Source: Basidiobolus meristosporus CBS 931.73
Taxonomy: Eukaryota; Basidiobolomycota; Basidiobolomycetes; Basidiobolales; Basidiobolaceae
Reading direction: 5' to 3'
Assembly (NCBI GenBank): GCA_002104905.1
Contig: MCFE01000118.1
Coordinates: 1-64,000, forward strand
DNA length: 64,000 bases
Shown: piece after piece, positions 35,901 to 50,900 of the stretch
How positions within the stretch are numbered: the first letter of the stretch is position 1
How the letters are laid out: each line of letters opens with the position of its first letter
The notes under the pieces: model-generated
What the model was told of the DNA's origin: nothing
Database searches by the model: none
Seen by the model: the letters and a program-made list of their open reading frames with translations, nothing else
Program-made: the position numbers and the translations under genes

Positions 35901-38900
35901 CTTTTGTTTGAGAGTATCCTTTGGCTACAAGTCTTGCTTTGTATCTTTCAATTGTACCATCAGCCTTGTATTTTGTCTTGAAGACCCATCTGCATCCAAT
36001 TGATTTTTAGTTGATTGGTGATTTGACCAAGTCCCAAGTTTGATTTTCCATCAGGGCCTGATATTCCTCAGTCATTGCAGATCTCCAAAACTTTGTCTGA
36101 GGGCTATTTAGGGCCTCTTTTACAGTCTGGGGTTCATCAATATGGACTGAATAGGCATAGGCTAAGTTTGTACCCTCATTGATATAGTAATTTGGGCTGT
36201 TTCTTGTCCAATTGGATCTCCGGGCATTTGATACTGGAATGATCACTTCTGGGATATTCCTGGGCACTGATTCTGGCTGAACCACGGTTGTAGAGTCCTC
36301 TGGAGAGAGAAAATTTTCACTGTTATGCTCTGATTCAATCCTGACAATTGGTGGACTTGAGATCAAATTTTCGTCATCATCTAATGTCATTTTTTGTGAA
36401 ATTTTGAATTTTCATCAAACAACACATCCCTGGACTTGATAAGCTTCTTTGCTTTGGTATTGTAGAGTCTATATGCCTTACTCTCATTGCAGTAGCCCAA
36501 ATATATGCATTTTACACTTTTTGGCTCAAACTTTGACTGATTTCCAGGCAGTTTCTTAGCATATACTGTACACCTATATATTCTTAGATGTTCTGCACTT
36601 GGTCTGTATCCATACCATGCTTCAAATGGAGTAGAATCACGAAGTATTCTGTTATAACTCCTATTTTTAAGGTATACAGCAGTGGCAACCAATTCCGCCC
36701 AAAAATCATAGGATAATTTTTGATCATGGATCATAGATCTTGCCATATCAATTATTGATCTGTTAGCTTGTTCTGCTACTCCATTTTGCTGTGGGGAGTA
36801 TGGTACAGTAGTCTCTTGCTTTATCCCATGAATTTTGCAGAAGTGGATGAAGAGTTTTGAGGTATATTCTCCACCATTGTCAGAGCGTATTTTCTTGATT
36901 TTTTCACCAGTTTCTCTCTCCACCATGGCTTTAAGCTTCCTGAACTTAGACAGAGCTTCTTCCTTTCTCTCCATGAAGTAGACCCATGTGTATCTTGTAT
37001 AATCATCAATGAAAGTGATTAAATACCTCATCCTGCCTAAGGATAAATTTTGCATAGGTCCACACAGATCTGAGTGAATTAGATCTAATTTTTTCTTAGT
37101 TTTGATTAACCCAGAGCTCTTGAACGGTTGTCTGGCTTGTTTCCCATATATGCAGGCTTCACAGTGCTCCAAATTAGCTGTGGGATAAATTTTCACTCCA
37201 GAAATTAGCAGATCTTTGATCATTTTACGCAATAATCAAAATTGATATGTCCAAATCTCCTGTGCCAAAGCATTGGTGTTTCTTCATTTAAGTTACTTAT
37301 ATTGGCTTCCAGGTATGATGGAATATAAGTCAACTTGTATAGATTCTGATCTCTGATGCCCAAAGCAATATGTGCACCATTTTGATCAGTGATCCTGCAT
37401 CCTAAATTGTCAAAACTGAAACTGAGTCCTTCTGCTGTGGCCTTGCTTACAGAGAGTAGGTTCTTGGCTATTTCTGGTACATAGAGTACTTCTTTAAAGG
37501 TCAGTGTATGGCTTCCTTCACTGCTTCTAAGGTTTACTTGGATAGTTCCTTCTCCCACTGCATCAAATGTTCTATTGTCAACCATGAAAACCTTCTTAAT
37601 TGGAATTTCTTGATATTGGGTAAAAAGTTCTTTTTGGTGTGTAAAGTGTTGAGAAGCTCCAGAGTCAATATACCACATCTGCAAATCCTTGTTTGTGGTC
37701 GTATTTAGTGCAGATATGAATAGTCTATCTTCAGTTGTTGCAGCATTTCCATATTCAGGCTTCTTTTGCTGATAATCTCTCTTTTTGAAACACCAGTCTG
37801 ATGTGTGTCCTTTCCTTTTGCAGTAGTTGCAAAATAGGTTGCTGTTGCCTTTGTAGGGTCTTGGGTACCTCCTTTGTTGGTTATCATTGCTTATTAAAGC
37901 ATTTTCTTCTTCCTTCTTATTGGTGCTTGATTTTCTTAATTCTTCATCCAGGAGCCTTCCATATACATAATTTAAGGTCAAATCTTCAGTTCTGGACTCT
38001 AGGGCTGATACAAGGCCCTGACACTTGTCTGTCAGGCTATTCAGGATGGTAACTATCACATCCTCATCAGTAGTTGATACGCCCACAGATTCCATCTCAT
38101 CTACCAGCAGGGTAATTCTGTTAATTAGATTTTTCATTTCTTCTCCTGGCAGCATCTTTGTAGTAAAGAATTTTCTTCTCAGATACATTTTCTTGGCAGC
38201 TGAACATGACTGGTAGGTGTCTTCTAGTGCCTTCCAGGCATTCTTTGCTGTTTTTGCTCTTGAGCATTGAATTAGCAATTTGTCCTTGACATTAAGGCAA
38301 ATGCAGTTAAAGGCACTTTGTTCTTTCTTCTGGTACTTCAAGGCTTCCTCTCCCACGTTTTTAGGAGGGCATTCTTCTCCCATGACAATATCCCAAAGGC
38401 CTCTTTCTTGTAGCAGCATCTTCATCTTCACCTTCCACACTTGGTCGTTAGATCCATCCAACTTTTCAGCAGAGGGAAAAATTCCAGTAGTAGCAGTAGT
38501 AGACATTGCAGAGAGTGACAGCTTGGGGCTCATAACCTGTTGTAAGAGTCTTGGAGATATTGGAAGTGATTGGGAAAACAAGTAGATTATGTGGTTTTCA
38601 CTTAATGATTTATTGAATGTAAAAGTAGTATTTATACTTTTACCTGGTCTTGGCATTACAAACACGTTGAATAGGTTAAGGAAGGTCCCAAGAACATGTG
38701 TGCAAAGTTTGGGGCTGTTTGGACAACTTTGAGAATTTTGATGTTCTGGGTACCTGGTATTTTGGTGAAAATATTCTAAGTAAATCCTGACAAGGAATTT
38801 GGTCAATATTCTCTAGGATTTGAAGGTGATGATCTAAGTGACTAAGTTAGGTGAATATTTAGGTGGAAATACGAATTTTTACAACACATATTGCTTTGGG

Positions 38901-41900
38901 TATTGGAGATCAGAATGTATAAAGGTTGAGTTATATTCCATCATATTTGGAAGCCAATATAAGTAAATTAAATGAAGAAACAACAATGCTTTGGCACAGG
39001 AGATTTGGGCACATCAATTTTGATTATTTGCACAAAATGATCAAAGATGAGCTATTTTCTGGAGTAAAATTGATCCCCCAGCTGATTTGGAGCACTGTGA
39101 AGCCTGCATATATGGGAAACAAGCCAGACAACTGTTCAAGAGCTCTGGGTTAATCAAAACTAAGAAAAATTAGATGTAATTCACTCAGATCTGTGTGGAT
39201 CTATGCTAAATTTATCCTTAGGTGGGATGAAGTATTTAATCACCTTCATTGATGATTATACAAGATACACATGGGTCTACTTTGTGGAGAACAAGGAAGA
39301 AGCACAGTCTAAGTTTGGGAGTTTAAAGCTATAGTGGAGAGAGAAACTGGTGAAAAGATCAAGAAAATATGCTCTAACAATGGTGAAGAATATACCTCAA
39401 ACTCTTCATCCATTTCTATAAGTTCATTGGATAAAGCAAGAGACTACTGTACCATGCTCCCCACAGCAAAAGAGACTAGCAAAACATGCTAATAGATCAA
39501 CAATTGATATGGCAAGATCTATGATCCATGATCAAAAATTATCCTATGATTATTGGGCAGAATCAGTTGCCACTGCTGTATATCTTAAGAATAGGAGTTA
39601 CAACAGAATACTTCAAGATTCTATTCCACTTGAAGCATGGCATGGATACAGACCAAGTGCAGAACATCTAAGAATATATAGGTGTACAGTATATGCTAAG
39701 AAACTGCCTGGAAATCAGTCAAAGTTTGAGCCAAAAAGTGTAAAATGCATATTTTTGGGCTACTGGAATGAGAGTAAAGCATACAGACTCCACAATACCA
39801 AAGCAAAGAAGCTAATCAAGTCCTGGGATGTGTTGTTTGATGAAAACGCAAGATTTTCACAAAAAATGACACCAGATGATGACAAAAATCTGATCTCAAA
39901 TCCACCAATTGTCAGGATTGAATCAGAGCAAAACAATGAGAATTTTTTCCCTCCAGAGGACTCTACAACCATGGTTCAGCCAGAATCAGTGCCCAGAAAT
40001 ATCCCAGAAGTGATCATTCAAGTATTAAATGCCCAGAGACCCAATTGGACAGGAAATAGCCCAAATTACTATATCAATGAGGGTACAAACTTAGCCTATG
40101 CCTATCCAGTCCATATTGACAAGCCCCAGACTGTAAAAGAGGCCCTAAATAGCCCTCAGACAAAGTTTTGGAGATCTGCAATGACTGAGGAATATCAGGC
40201 CAGGATGGAATATCAAACTTGGGACTTGGTCAAATCACCAATCAACTAAAAATCAATTGGATGCATATGGGTCTTCAAGACAAAATACAAGGCTGATGGT
40301 ACAATTGAAAGATACAAAGCAAGACTTGTGGCCAAAGGATACTCTCAAACAAAAGGACATGACTATACTGAGATCTTTGCACCAGTAGCCAAGTTTAATT
40401 CCATCAGATTAATATTGGCTATTGCTGCCAAATATAAGTTTTTTATTTATAAAATGGATGAAAAACTGCATTTTTGAGTGGAGAACGTGATGAGGATGTG
40501 TATATGAACCAGAGTGATGGGTTTGTTGACCAAAATAACCCCCATTTGGTCTGCAAGCTTAAAAAGTCACTATATGGTCTCAAACAATCATCAAGAGCCT
40601 GGAATTGCAAAATAGACTCTTATTTGGAATCTTTGAGTTTCAAAAGGAGTAATGCTGACAGGAGTATATACAGTAAGCCAGATAGAGCAAATCCAGTTCT
40701 ATTAGCTCTATATGTGGATGATCTTATTATAGCCACTAATAACGTAGAAACATTGGAAGAGACTAAATCCAGCCTATCTAAGGAGTTCAAGATGTCCAAA
40801 CTAGGAGAACTCAGTTACTACTTAGGAATTAAGTTTTTATAGACAGAAGTACCCAGACTATTACCTTAAGCCAGTCCAAGTATACTCAAGATATACTAAA
40901 GAAGTACAAAATGGACAACTGTAAACTGGCAGCTAGCCCAATGGAGATTTACCTTAACTTGGTCAAGACTCAAGCAAATCAAGAGAGCTTGGTGCCATCT
41001 GAAAGTCCTGACTTTTCTTATCAAACTATGGCTGGTAGTCTGATGTATATCATGCTTGGAACACATCCAGATATCTCATATTCAGTGGGAGTTGTGGGCC
41101 AGCATAATCAGAACTATGGATCTGAAGAAATAGCAGCAGTTAAGCAGATTTTTAGATACCTAAAAGGAACTGTTGCTGTCAGCTTAAGATACACTTAAAA
41201 TGATTCAGAACAGGATCTTGTGGGATACTCTGATGCTGATTGGGGACAAAATTTAGACAACAGAAGATCCACCACACTTACACCTTTCTTTACTGTCAAG
41301 GAGCAATTTCATGGAATTCAAGAAATCAACCAACTGTAGCACTTTCTACCACCAAGGCAGAGTATATGGCAGCCTGTCAAGCTACAAAAGTAGCAATGTG
41401 GTTAAGAAAGTTTTTCACCAATTAAGGCCTATGTCAAAAAATGCCTATTACTTTAGTTCAAGAGAATCAAGGATGTATATCTAACCTTGCATGCTAGAAC
41501 AAAGCACATAGATATTAGACATCATTTCATATGTGAAGATATTGGGAATAACTTAGTTAGCATAGCTTACTGTCTTACAGATGAAATGATTGCAGGCATA
41601 TCTACCATACCATTAGCTAGAGACAAGTTTGAATATCTTAGGTCAAAGTTAGTACTAGTCAGTATGAGCATTTAACTGAGTGGGAGTGTTGTAAAAATTT
41701 GGAATTCCACCTAAAAGCTTACCTTACTTAGTCACTTAGATCATTACCTCAAATCCTAGAGAATACTTACCAAATTCCTTGTTGAGATTTACTTAGAATA
41801 TTTTCACCAAAATACTAGGTACTCACAACATGAAAATTCTCAAAGTTGCCCAAACAACCCCATATTTGCACACATGCTCTTGGGACCTTCCTTAACCTAT

Positions 41901-44900
41901 TTGACATGTTTGCAATGCCAAGATCATGTAAAAGTATATATACTACTTTACATTCAATAAATCATTAAAGTGAAAACCACAAAATCCACTTGTCCTCCTG
42001 ATCACTTCCAATATCTCCAAGACTCTTACAACAGATATACCAGTGACTACCTGAGGTCCATCTGGAATGTCAATTGCTTCCATTTGATGGATTATAGTCA
42101 TTGAGCTACAATGTATGTTGGCTGGATTGGTGATACCAACTCTTGGAGCTGAGAGATCCTTAGCTGCAAGTATGATTTTTCCCAGTCATTTTTTGACTTC
42201 CAGTGTGGGTTCTTTGACTACATTAGGTGATACAATAGAGTTGGATGATTCAGAATCTAGTAGTGCCACATTTGATTGGCCATTGAGGGTAAGTGGCACC
42301 TCTATGGCTTTTAGCTGCATGACTGGTAGCTTCATTTCTTGAACAGTTACAATTTAGCTGGAAATTCAAACAGACTGTGATATTTTCCAACAATACTTTT
42401 TGCATATGCTTCCTCAAACCCTGTCATATCATTGGTTGAATGATCTTATAGGATCTGAGTATTTTTTGCCAATGGTGTAAAGTTCTTCTCAGGACAGGCA
42501 GGTAATATATGTCCCATCTTTCCACATTTAAAGCATTTGTCATTCACATATGGATTATCACTTTTGGTGTTTTGCTACTTAGTTGAGGTGTTTCCTGACT
42601 TGTTTAACTACTAGGTGATGCCTTTGCACTCACTGATAGAATGATGACATTTCCCATGAAGTTCACAATGCTTAGTAGTGGTTAACTTCATCTTGGTCAC
42701 ATGACTGGTCTCATTTCTGGTTGTTGCTGGATATTGAGTGGAGTTGCCTGAAGTCTAGCCAACAGCTGCCATCATGCTACTTGCAAGAGTACATATCTCT
42801 GAGATCTTGTCATCAGAACATGCAGGGTTGCATGCTTTGACAATTGCAACATTGTTCTGTAGCTGGTGTGAGAAGTTTGAAAGAAAATGAGCTGTAAGTA
42901 ATGGATTATCATCACTAACTCCAGCTAATCTCATTTGTCTCTGGAATCTGTTACAGAAGTGTTGCACCAATCCACCCTCTTGCATTTTAGTATTCCATAA
43001 TTTGCAGTTCATATATACTTCCTGAGAGGATCTTCACAATGGCTACAAAAGAGGTGTTAGGCAATTATCCACATACTATTGGAAGGAATATTCACTTCAA
43101 CCCAGTCAGCATCTAGCATGGTGATACAGAGAGGTAGTAGTATAGCCCAATTGGTGTAAGGGTCCAGCTGGTGTGCAGCTAAGACATGACTAAACTTGTA
43201 AAGAAACTCAGTAGGATTCTTGAGGGTATTGACTCCTTCTGCATAAAGATATAAAGATCTTGTGACAACCATCATAGCAGGTCTAGATGGAGATCTAGAT
43301 ATAGAGGACCAAAATGCATGACTTCTAGGTGGCTGATGCAGAGCAAGGCTTGGCAAATTTTCATTGCTGTCAATTATTATGGCAACATTTGCCAGAGCTT
43401 CTTGGATAATTTTAATTTCATCTCAACAACCAGATATAATTTCAAGGAGTTCTGTTGTGTTGTATATTGATTAGTTTGGGGCTTGTTCTACAATGTAGAG
43501 GCTAATCAACAATATACAACTACTTCCAGTATGCTAATACTGAAATAGTTTATTGGGAGTTTGATATACCAATAGAAGATATAACTTTCACTAATTTCCT
43601 CAATCTTGGGCTCAAAATATACTATAGGCGGTGTTTATCACTTCTACAGCAGCATTCTGACCTTCTGTCAACTAAGGGGCTTACTTACTTTTATAGTAAC
43701 TTTTCCTTATCTGGAAGTCGCTCTCCTTTCTGAGCAAATATTTCCTGATATGGAAATTCTGAACTCCCTTTTAACCTAAAGGGGTGAGTTGTAGAAGTCT
43801 CTAAAGGGGTCTTTAGACCTAAAGGGGTGTTTAAAGGGGTGTCTTTACAGTAAAGGGGCTTCTTGTAGTGGTCTCTAAAGTGGCCTTTACACTAAAGGGG
43901 TGCCTAAAGGGGCTTCTTTAGAGTAAAGGAGTCTCTTAAAGGGGTCTCTAAAGGGGTGTCTTTAGAGTAAAGGGGTTTCTTAGAGAAGACTTTTCTGACA
44001 ATAAGTGGTAGTTTCTTGTAGAACTTAGATTGGATTCTTGTGAGCTTTGCAGTCTCTTTACTGATGTAGTACCAATCAAAGTCAGAATACTCAACAGTGC
44101 AAGTGATGCAGGGGAAGTCTTATAACCTTTAAACTGGTAATTGTAGTGTGGTGATTCTGGAAAGAGAGGCTCTCTTTTTATTTTTTCAGCTGGGGAAGTC
44201 ATATATATGAAAATTCTAAAGGATCAAAGTCTTTGGGCAATTGCACAAGCAATACACATGATACAAACAGATTGGACATAGGCACAGCACCTGTGAGAAT
44301 TTCACATGATTTGATTGGCTGGTTCAAAAGTTACATGCAATCAAAGTCACCATAGTAATCCTAGCAATAAGGCATAGTATATATAATAATTGGACTCTTT
44401 TGGTCATTACTCCTTGAGTACTGCTTCAAATGAGCTGCAATTTGAAACATGTGTTGGCTACTACGTGTTCTGTACAACATAATATTGTTGGGTGGATTGC
44501 TTGTCAGGGTCTGAAGCATTTGTCCTTCAAAGTTGGAAATTCTTGATCTTTTGCTTGTATGTTACAATATCAAATGCAAAATAAAGAAATGAGTGCAATA
44601 TTGGTTTAAAGATATTGTAGTAATGGAAAGTATTCCATTACCACAGTTCATCTCTACATTGATTCTTGGATCTTGTCCTGGCAAGCTTCAAGTGCACAAG
44701 CATCAACTTGCTTCTTTCATGCACAATGTTTCCAAGCTGCTCAGTCAGTTCTACCTGATTTATTTGGGCCTCTTCCAACATGGAAAGATTTGGATGGCTT
44801 ACTGCTAAGGACATCTTATATAGCAGTTGAATGTAAATAGATTCAACTAAATAAATGCTCTATACAAGAGAAAAGTGCAATAAAGCTCTTGAATGGTTTA

Positions 44901-47900
44901 ACTAAGCCAAAGGAACAGTTTAGTGCAGAAAATTAGAATTGACAGATAGTGGTGGGAATATTGGCAGAGATTCTATTCTGATATAGGTGTTGTATGTGTT
45001 GTAAAAACTTTCAACTCACTTGAATATTCACCAAAATCAGTCACTGAGATCACTACCTCCAAATCCTAGAGAATACTGACCAATACTCTTGTTGGGATTT
45101 ACATAAAACATTTTCACCATAATATCAGCACCCAGAGCTATCAAATATCCCATTTTGCCCATTAAGCAAGTAAATCCCTGATCCTAGTGATTGGACTGTT
45201 GTAAAAATTTGTATTTCCACCTAAATATTCACCTAAATTAGTCACTTAGATCATCACCTTCAAATCCTAGAGAATACTGACCAAATTCCTTGTTGGGATT
45301 TACTTGTAATATTTTCACCAAAGCACCAGGTACCCACAACATGAAAATTCTCAAAGTTGTCCAAACAGTCCCAAGCCTTGCACACATGCTAGTGGGACCT
45401 CCCTTAGCCACTCTATGTATTTGTAATGCCAAGACCATCCAATAGTATGATTACTACCTTTAGATTCAATAAATCAATAAGTGAAAACCATATAATCTAC
45501 TTGTCCTCTCAAATCACTTCCAGTATCTCCAAGACACTTACAACAGGTTATGGGCCCCGAACTGTCACAATCAGCAATGTCTACTACTGCTATTACTGGA
45601 ATTTTTCACTATGCTGAAAAGTTAGATTGATCTAACTATCTAGTGTAAAAGGTGAAGATTATGATGCTGCCACAAGAAAGAGGCCTTTGGGATATTGTCA
45701 TGGGAGAGGAATGCCCTCATAAGAACATGGGAGAGGAAGCCTTAAAGCTCCAGAATAAAGAACAAAGTGCCTTTAACTGCACTTGCCTGCATGTCAAAGA
45801 AAAATTGCTAATTCAATGCACACAAGCAAAAACAGCAAAGGATGCCTGGAAGGCATTAGAAGACACCTACCAGTCATATTTGGCTGTTAAGAAAATGTAT
45901 ACTAGACAAAAATCTTTACTACAAAGATGCTGCCAGGAGAAGGAATGAAAAATCTAATTAAAAGATTTGCCCTGCTGGTGGATGAAATGGAATCTGTGGG
46001 CATACCAGCTACTGATGAGGATGTGATAGTAACCATCCTGAATAGCCTGACAGACAAGCTTCAGGGCCTTGCATCAGCCCTAGAGTCCAGAACTAAAAAT
46101 TTGTCCTTAAATTATGTATATGGAAGGCTCTTGGATGAAGAATTAAGAAAATAAAGTGCCAATGAGAAGAAAAAGAAAATGCTTTAATTAGCAACAATGA
46201 CCAACAAAGAAGACACCTAAGACTGTTTAAAGGCAATAGCAACTTGTTTTGTAACTACTGCCAATGGAAAGAACACACATCAGACCAGTGCCTCAAAGGA
46301 GAGATAGTCAGCAGAAAATGCCTCAATTTGGAAATGCTGCAACAACTGAAGATAGACCATTCATATCTGCATTAAGTGTGACCACAAGCAAGGATGCTCA
46401 GATGTGGTATATTGACTCCGGAGCATCTCAACACTTTACACACCAAAAAGAACTTTTACCCAATATCATGAAATCCTCATTAAGAAGGTTTTCATGGGTG
46501 ACAATAGAATACTTGATATAGTGGGAGAAGGAACTATCCAAGTAAACCTTGGAAACATCAAAGAAAGTCATACACTGTCCTTTAAAGAAGTACTCTCCGT
46601 ATGCAAAATAGCCAAGAACCTACTGTCTGTAAGCAAGGCCACAGCAGAAGGACACAGTTTCAGCTTTGACAAATCTTGATGCAGGATCACTGATCAAAAT
46701 GATGCTCATATTGCTTTGGGTGTCAGAGATCGGAATCTGTGAGGGTTGACTTATATTCCATGATATCCGGAAGTTAATGTAAGTAGCTTAGATGAAGAAG
46801 CACCAATGCTTTGGCACAGGTGATTTGGACACATCTATTTTGATTATTTGCTCAAATGATCCACAAGCAGCTAATTTCCAGAGTAAGAGCTGTTCTCCCA
46901 GCTAATTTGGAGCACTGTGAAGCCTGCATATAAGGGAAACAAGCCAGACAATCTTTAAAGGGCTCTGGGTTATTCAAAAGTGAGAAAAAATTAGATCATG
47001 CTCACTCAGATCTGTGTGGACTTATGGAAAAACTTCACTTAGGTTAGTTATTGATGGTTATACAACATACATGTAAGTCTACTTCATAGAAAGAAAGGAA
47101 GAAGCTTGGCCTAAGCTTAGGGAGCTTAAAGCCATGGTGAAGAGAGAAACGGGTGAAAAAATAAAGAAAATATGCTCAGACAATGGTGGAAAATATATCT
47201 CAAAACTCTTCATCCACCTCTGCAAAATCCATGGAATATAGCAAGAATCTACTGTACAATACTCCTCAAAGCAAAATGGGGTAGCAAACATGTAAGCAGA
47301 TCAACAATTGATTTGGCAAGATCTATGATTCATGATCAAAAGTTATCCTATGACTTTTGGGTGGAATCAATTGCCACAGGTATATACCTTAAGAATATGT
47401 GTGATAGCAAAATACTTTGTGATTCTACTGCATGTGAAGCATGGTATGGCTACAGACCAAGAGCAGAATATCTAAGAATATATGGGTGTACAGCATATGC
47501 CAAGAAACTGTCCAGAAATCAGTCAAAATTAGAGTCAAAATTGCAAAATATATACTTTTGGGCTGCTGCAATGAGAGTAAAGCATACAGACTCTACAATA
47601 CCAAAGCAATGAAACTAATCAAGTTCATGGATATACTGTTTGATGCAAATTCAAAATTTTCACAAAAAATGATATCTGATGATGAAGAAAATCTGATCTT
47701 AAGTCCACCAATTTTCAGGATTGAACCAGAGCATAGCAATGAGAGTTTTTTTACCCCAGAGGACTCTACAACAGTGGCTCAGCCTGAATCAGTGCCCAGG
47801 AATATCACAGAAGTGATCATTCCAGTATCAAATACCCAGAGATCCAACCAGACATGAAATAGTCAAAATTACTATATCAACCAGGGTACAAGCTTAGTGT

Positions 47901-50900
47901 ATGTCCATTCAGTCCCTGTTGCTAAGCTCCCAACTATAAAAGAGGCCAACAATAGGCCTCAGACAATGTTTTGGAGATCTGCAATGACAGAGGAATATCA
48001 GGCCCTAATGGAAAATCAAATTTGGGACTTGTTTTAATTACCATTTAACCCAAAATCAGTTTGTTGCAGATGGGTCTTTAAGACAAAATACAAGGCAGAT
48101 ACTACAATTGAAAGATATTAAATTTGACCTGTGTCCAAAGAATTCTCTCAAACCAAAGGACTTGACTATACTGAGACCTTTGCACCAGTAGCCAAGTTTA
48201 ATTTCATCAGATTGATATTGGCTATTGCAGCCAAATATAAGTTTTTTATTCATCAAATGGATGTAAAACTGCATTTTTGAATGAAGAACTTAATGAAGAT
48301 GTGTATATAAGCCAGTGTGATGGGTTTGTTGACCAAGATAACCCCCATTTGGTCTGCAAGCTTAAAAAGTCTCTAAATGGACCCAAACAATCACCAAGTA
48401 CCTGGAATTGCAAGGTAGATTCTTATTTGCAATCCTTGAGTTTTAAATGGAGTAATGCTGACTATAGTATATACTATAAGCCAGATGGAGCATATCCAGC
48501 TCAATTAGCTCTATCCGTGGATGATCTTATTATAGCTGGCAATAACATCAAAACATTGCAGAGATATTAAATCCAGTCTATCTAAAGAGTTCAGATGTTG
48601 AATCCAGGAGAACTTGGTTACTACTTAGGGATAAAGTTCTCCATAGACAGAAGTACCCAGACTATCACCCTAGGCCAATCCAAGTATATTCAGCACATAT
48701 TAAAGAAGTACCATATGCCACACTGTAAACTGGCAGCTACCCCAATGTAGACAAATGTTAACTTCATCAAAACTCAGCCAAATCAAGAGAGTGTGGTGCC
48801 ATCTGAAAGCCCCAACTTTTCTTGGCAATTTATGGTCAGCAGTCTGACGTAAATTATGCCTGGAACACATCCATTTATCTCATATTCAGTGGGAGTTGTC
48901 AGCCAGCATAATCAGAACTATGGATCTGATCATATAGCAGCAGTTAAGCAGATTTTTAGATACCTAAAAGGAACTGCTGATCTCTGCTTAGGATACACTG
49001 ATAAGGATTCAGAACAGGATCTTGAGGGATACTCTGATACTGACTGGGGACAAGATTTGGAAGACAGAAGATCCACCTGAGGTTGCACCTTGCTTTACTG
49101 TAAAGGAGCAATTTCATGGAACTCAAGAAAGCAACCAACTCTAGCACTTTCTACCACAGAGGCAGAGTATATTGCAGCCTGTGAAGTTACAAAAGACGCA
49201 ATGTGGTTAAGGAAGCTTTTCAAGATTTAGCCTTATGACAAAAAATGCTAATACTATATTTCAAGATAAACAAGGATACATACAATTAGGTGGAAATCTC
49301 ACTTTTCATGCTATAACCAAGCATATAAATACTAGACATCATCTTATAAATGAAGCTATTTAGAATAACCTAGTTAACATTATTTATTGTCCTACAGATG
49401 AAATGATTGCAGACATATCTACCAAACCATTAGATACAGTCAAGTCTGAATATCTTAGGTCAAAATTAGGACTAGTCAGTATGAGTATTTAGTCGAGTGG
49501 GAGGGTGGTAAAATTTGTAACTCCACCTAAATACTCACCTAACTTAGTCACTTAGATCATTACCTCCAACTCCTAGAGAATACTGACCAATATCTCTGTT
49601 GGGATTTACTTGGAATATTTTCACCAAAATATCAGGTACCCAGAACATGAAAATTCTCAAAGATGTCCAAATAGCCCTAAACTTTGCACAAATTCTCTGG
49701 GGACCTTCCTACGTCTGTTCTTTTCATTTTTTATGCCAAGATCTTGTAAAAGTATAAGTACCACTTTTACATTCAACAAATCATTACGTGAAAACCGCAA
49801 AATCTACTTGTCCTCCCAAATCACTTCCAATATCTCAAAGACCCCAGAAAATAATATGGCCCCATGGGTGGATCCTATCTAGATTAGCCATCAGGGTTCC
49901 AAAATGTGTCTGTCATTACACTGGCGGCTTGGAAGTAATGATCCTCCACACAACCTCATGATGGATTTGCAACAGCATTCTGCAGATTTTACTGCCAATT
50001 AATGTAAAAAACATGACAGTGTTTAAATAGTTTTTTGACAAGAGTTACATGGCATTCAAATGGTTTTGATGCACTCTTCATTTATTTGAGCAGACCTAGC
50101 TGGTCAATACATCCAATTGCCTTGTATGGTAAGAACTTGTTGGTGTTCTTTTGGCCTCCTTACAAACCTCTGCTGGCATTATAATGCACTACAGTGGCCT
50201 ATAGCTAATTGTATATAATGCTACAATACCAGTTTACCAAATGGTATTTTCTATTTCTACCACCCATTGCACCATTCATATATTCTACTAAATAATCACC
50301 CCTCTGTATATGCCTACCCACTACTACCCCTATGAAAAATGACTTGGTCCTGTGGGTAGATCTGCTCTGGATCAGCCATCAGGATCCCAATTAGAGACTA
50401 TCATAATACCTGCAGTTTAAAAGTATCATACACATCTTGCAAACATATGCTTGGTTGTTGCCACTTCTGCCATGAATACCTCCTTAATATCTGCAAAGAA
50501 CTTTTTGGTATTTAGTCAATATATTTGTTCTCCCTGCTGCATTCTGGTCCCCATATAGGTGCGCTCTTGCTTTTGTTTGCAAGAATTCTATATTGAATGG
50601 TGTAGAAGTTGGCTTGTGACCAAGAGAAATCTGGCATACCTTGGTAGAGTTTTCCAAATAAAAATTAGTTACTTGTTACACCCAACCCAACTTTGCATTA
50701 CCTGATTGATTTCCCACGGATTGGGGCTGCTTAGCTTCTTAATGCTATGGGCATAGGTGTTTTCATGTGCACATTTGTCCTCAGTATTTTCCAACTCTTC
50801 ATGGCTGTCCTCAATGTGCCAACTCATTACATCAATGGCAGACTTAAAGGTAATATGCTTGGTGAGATTGGGATATGGTAGTACCTACAACTTGACTTGT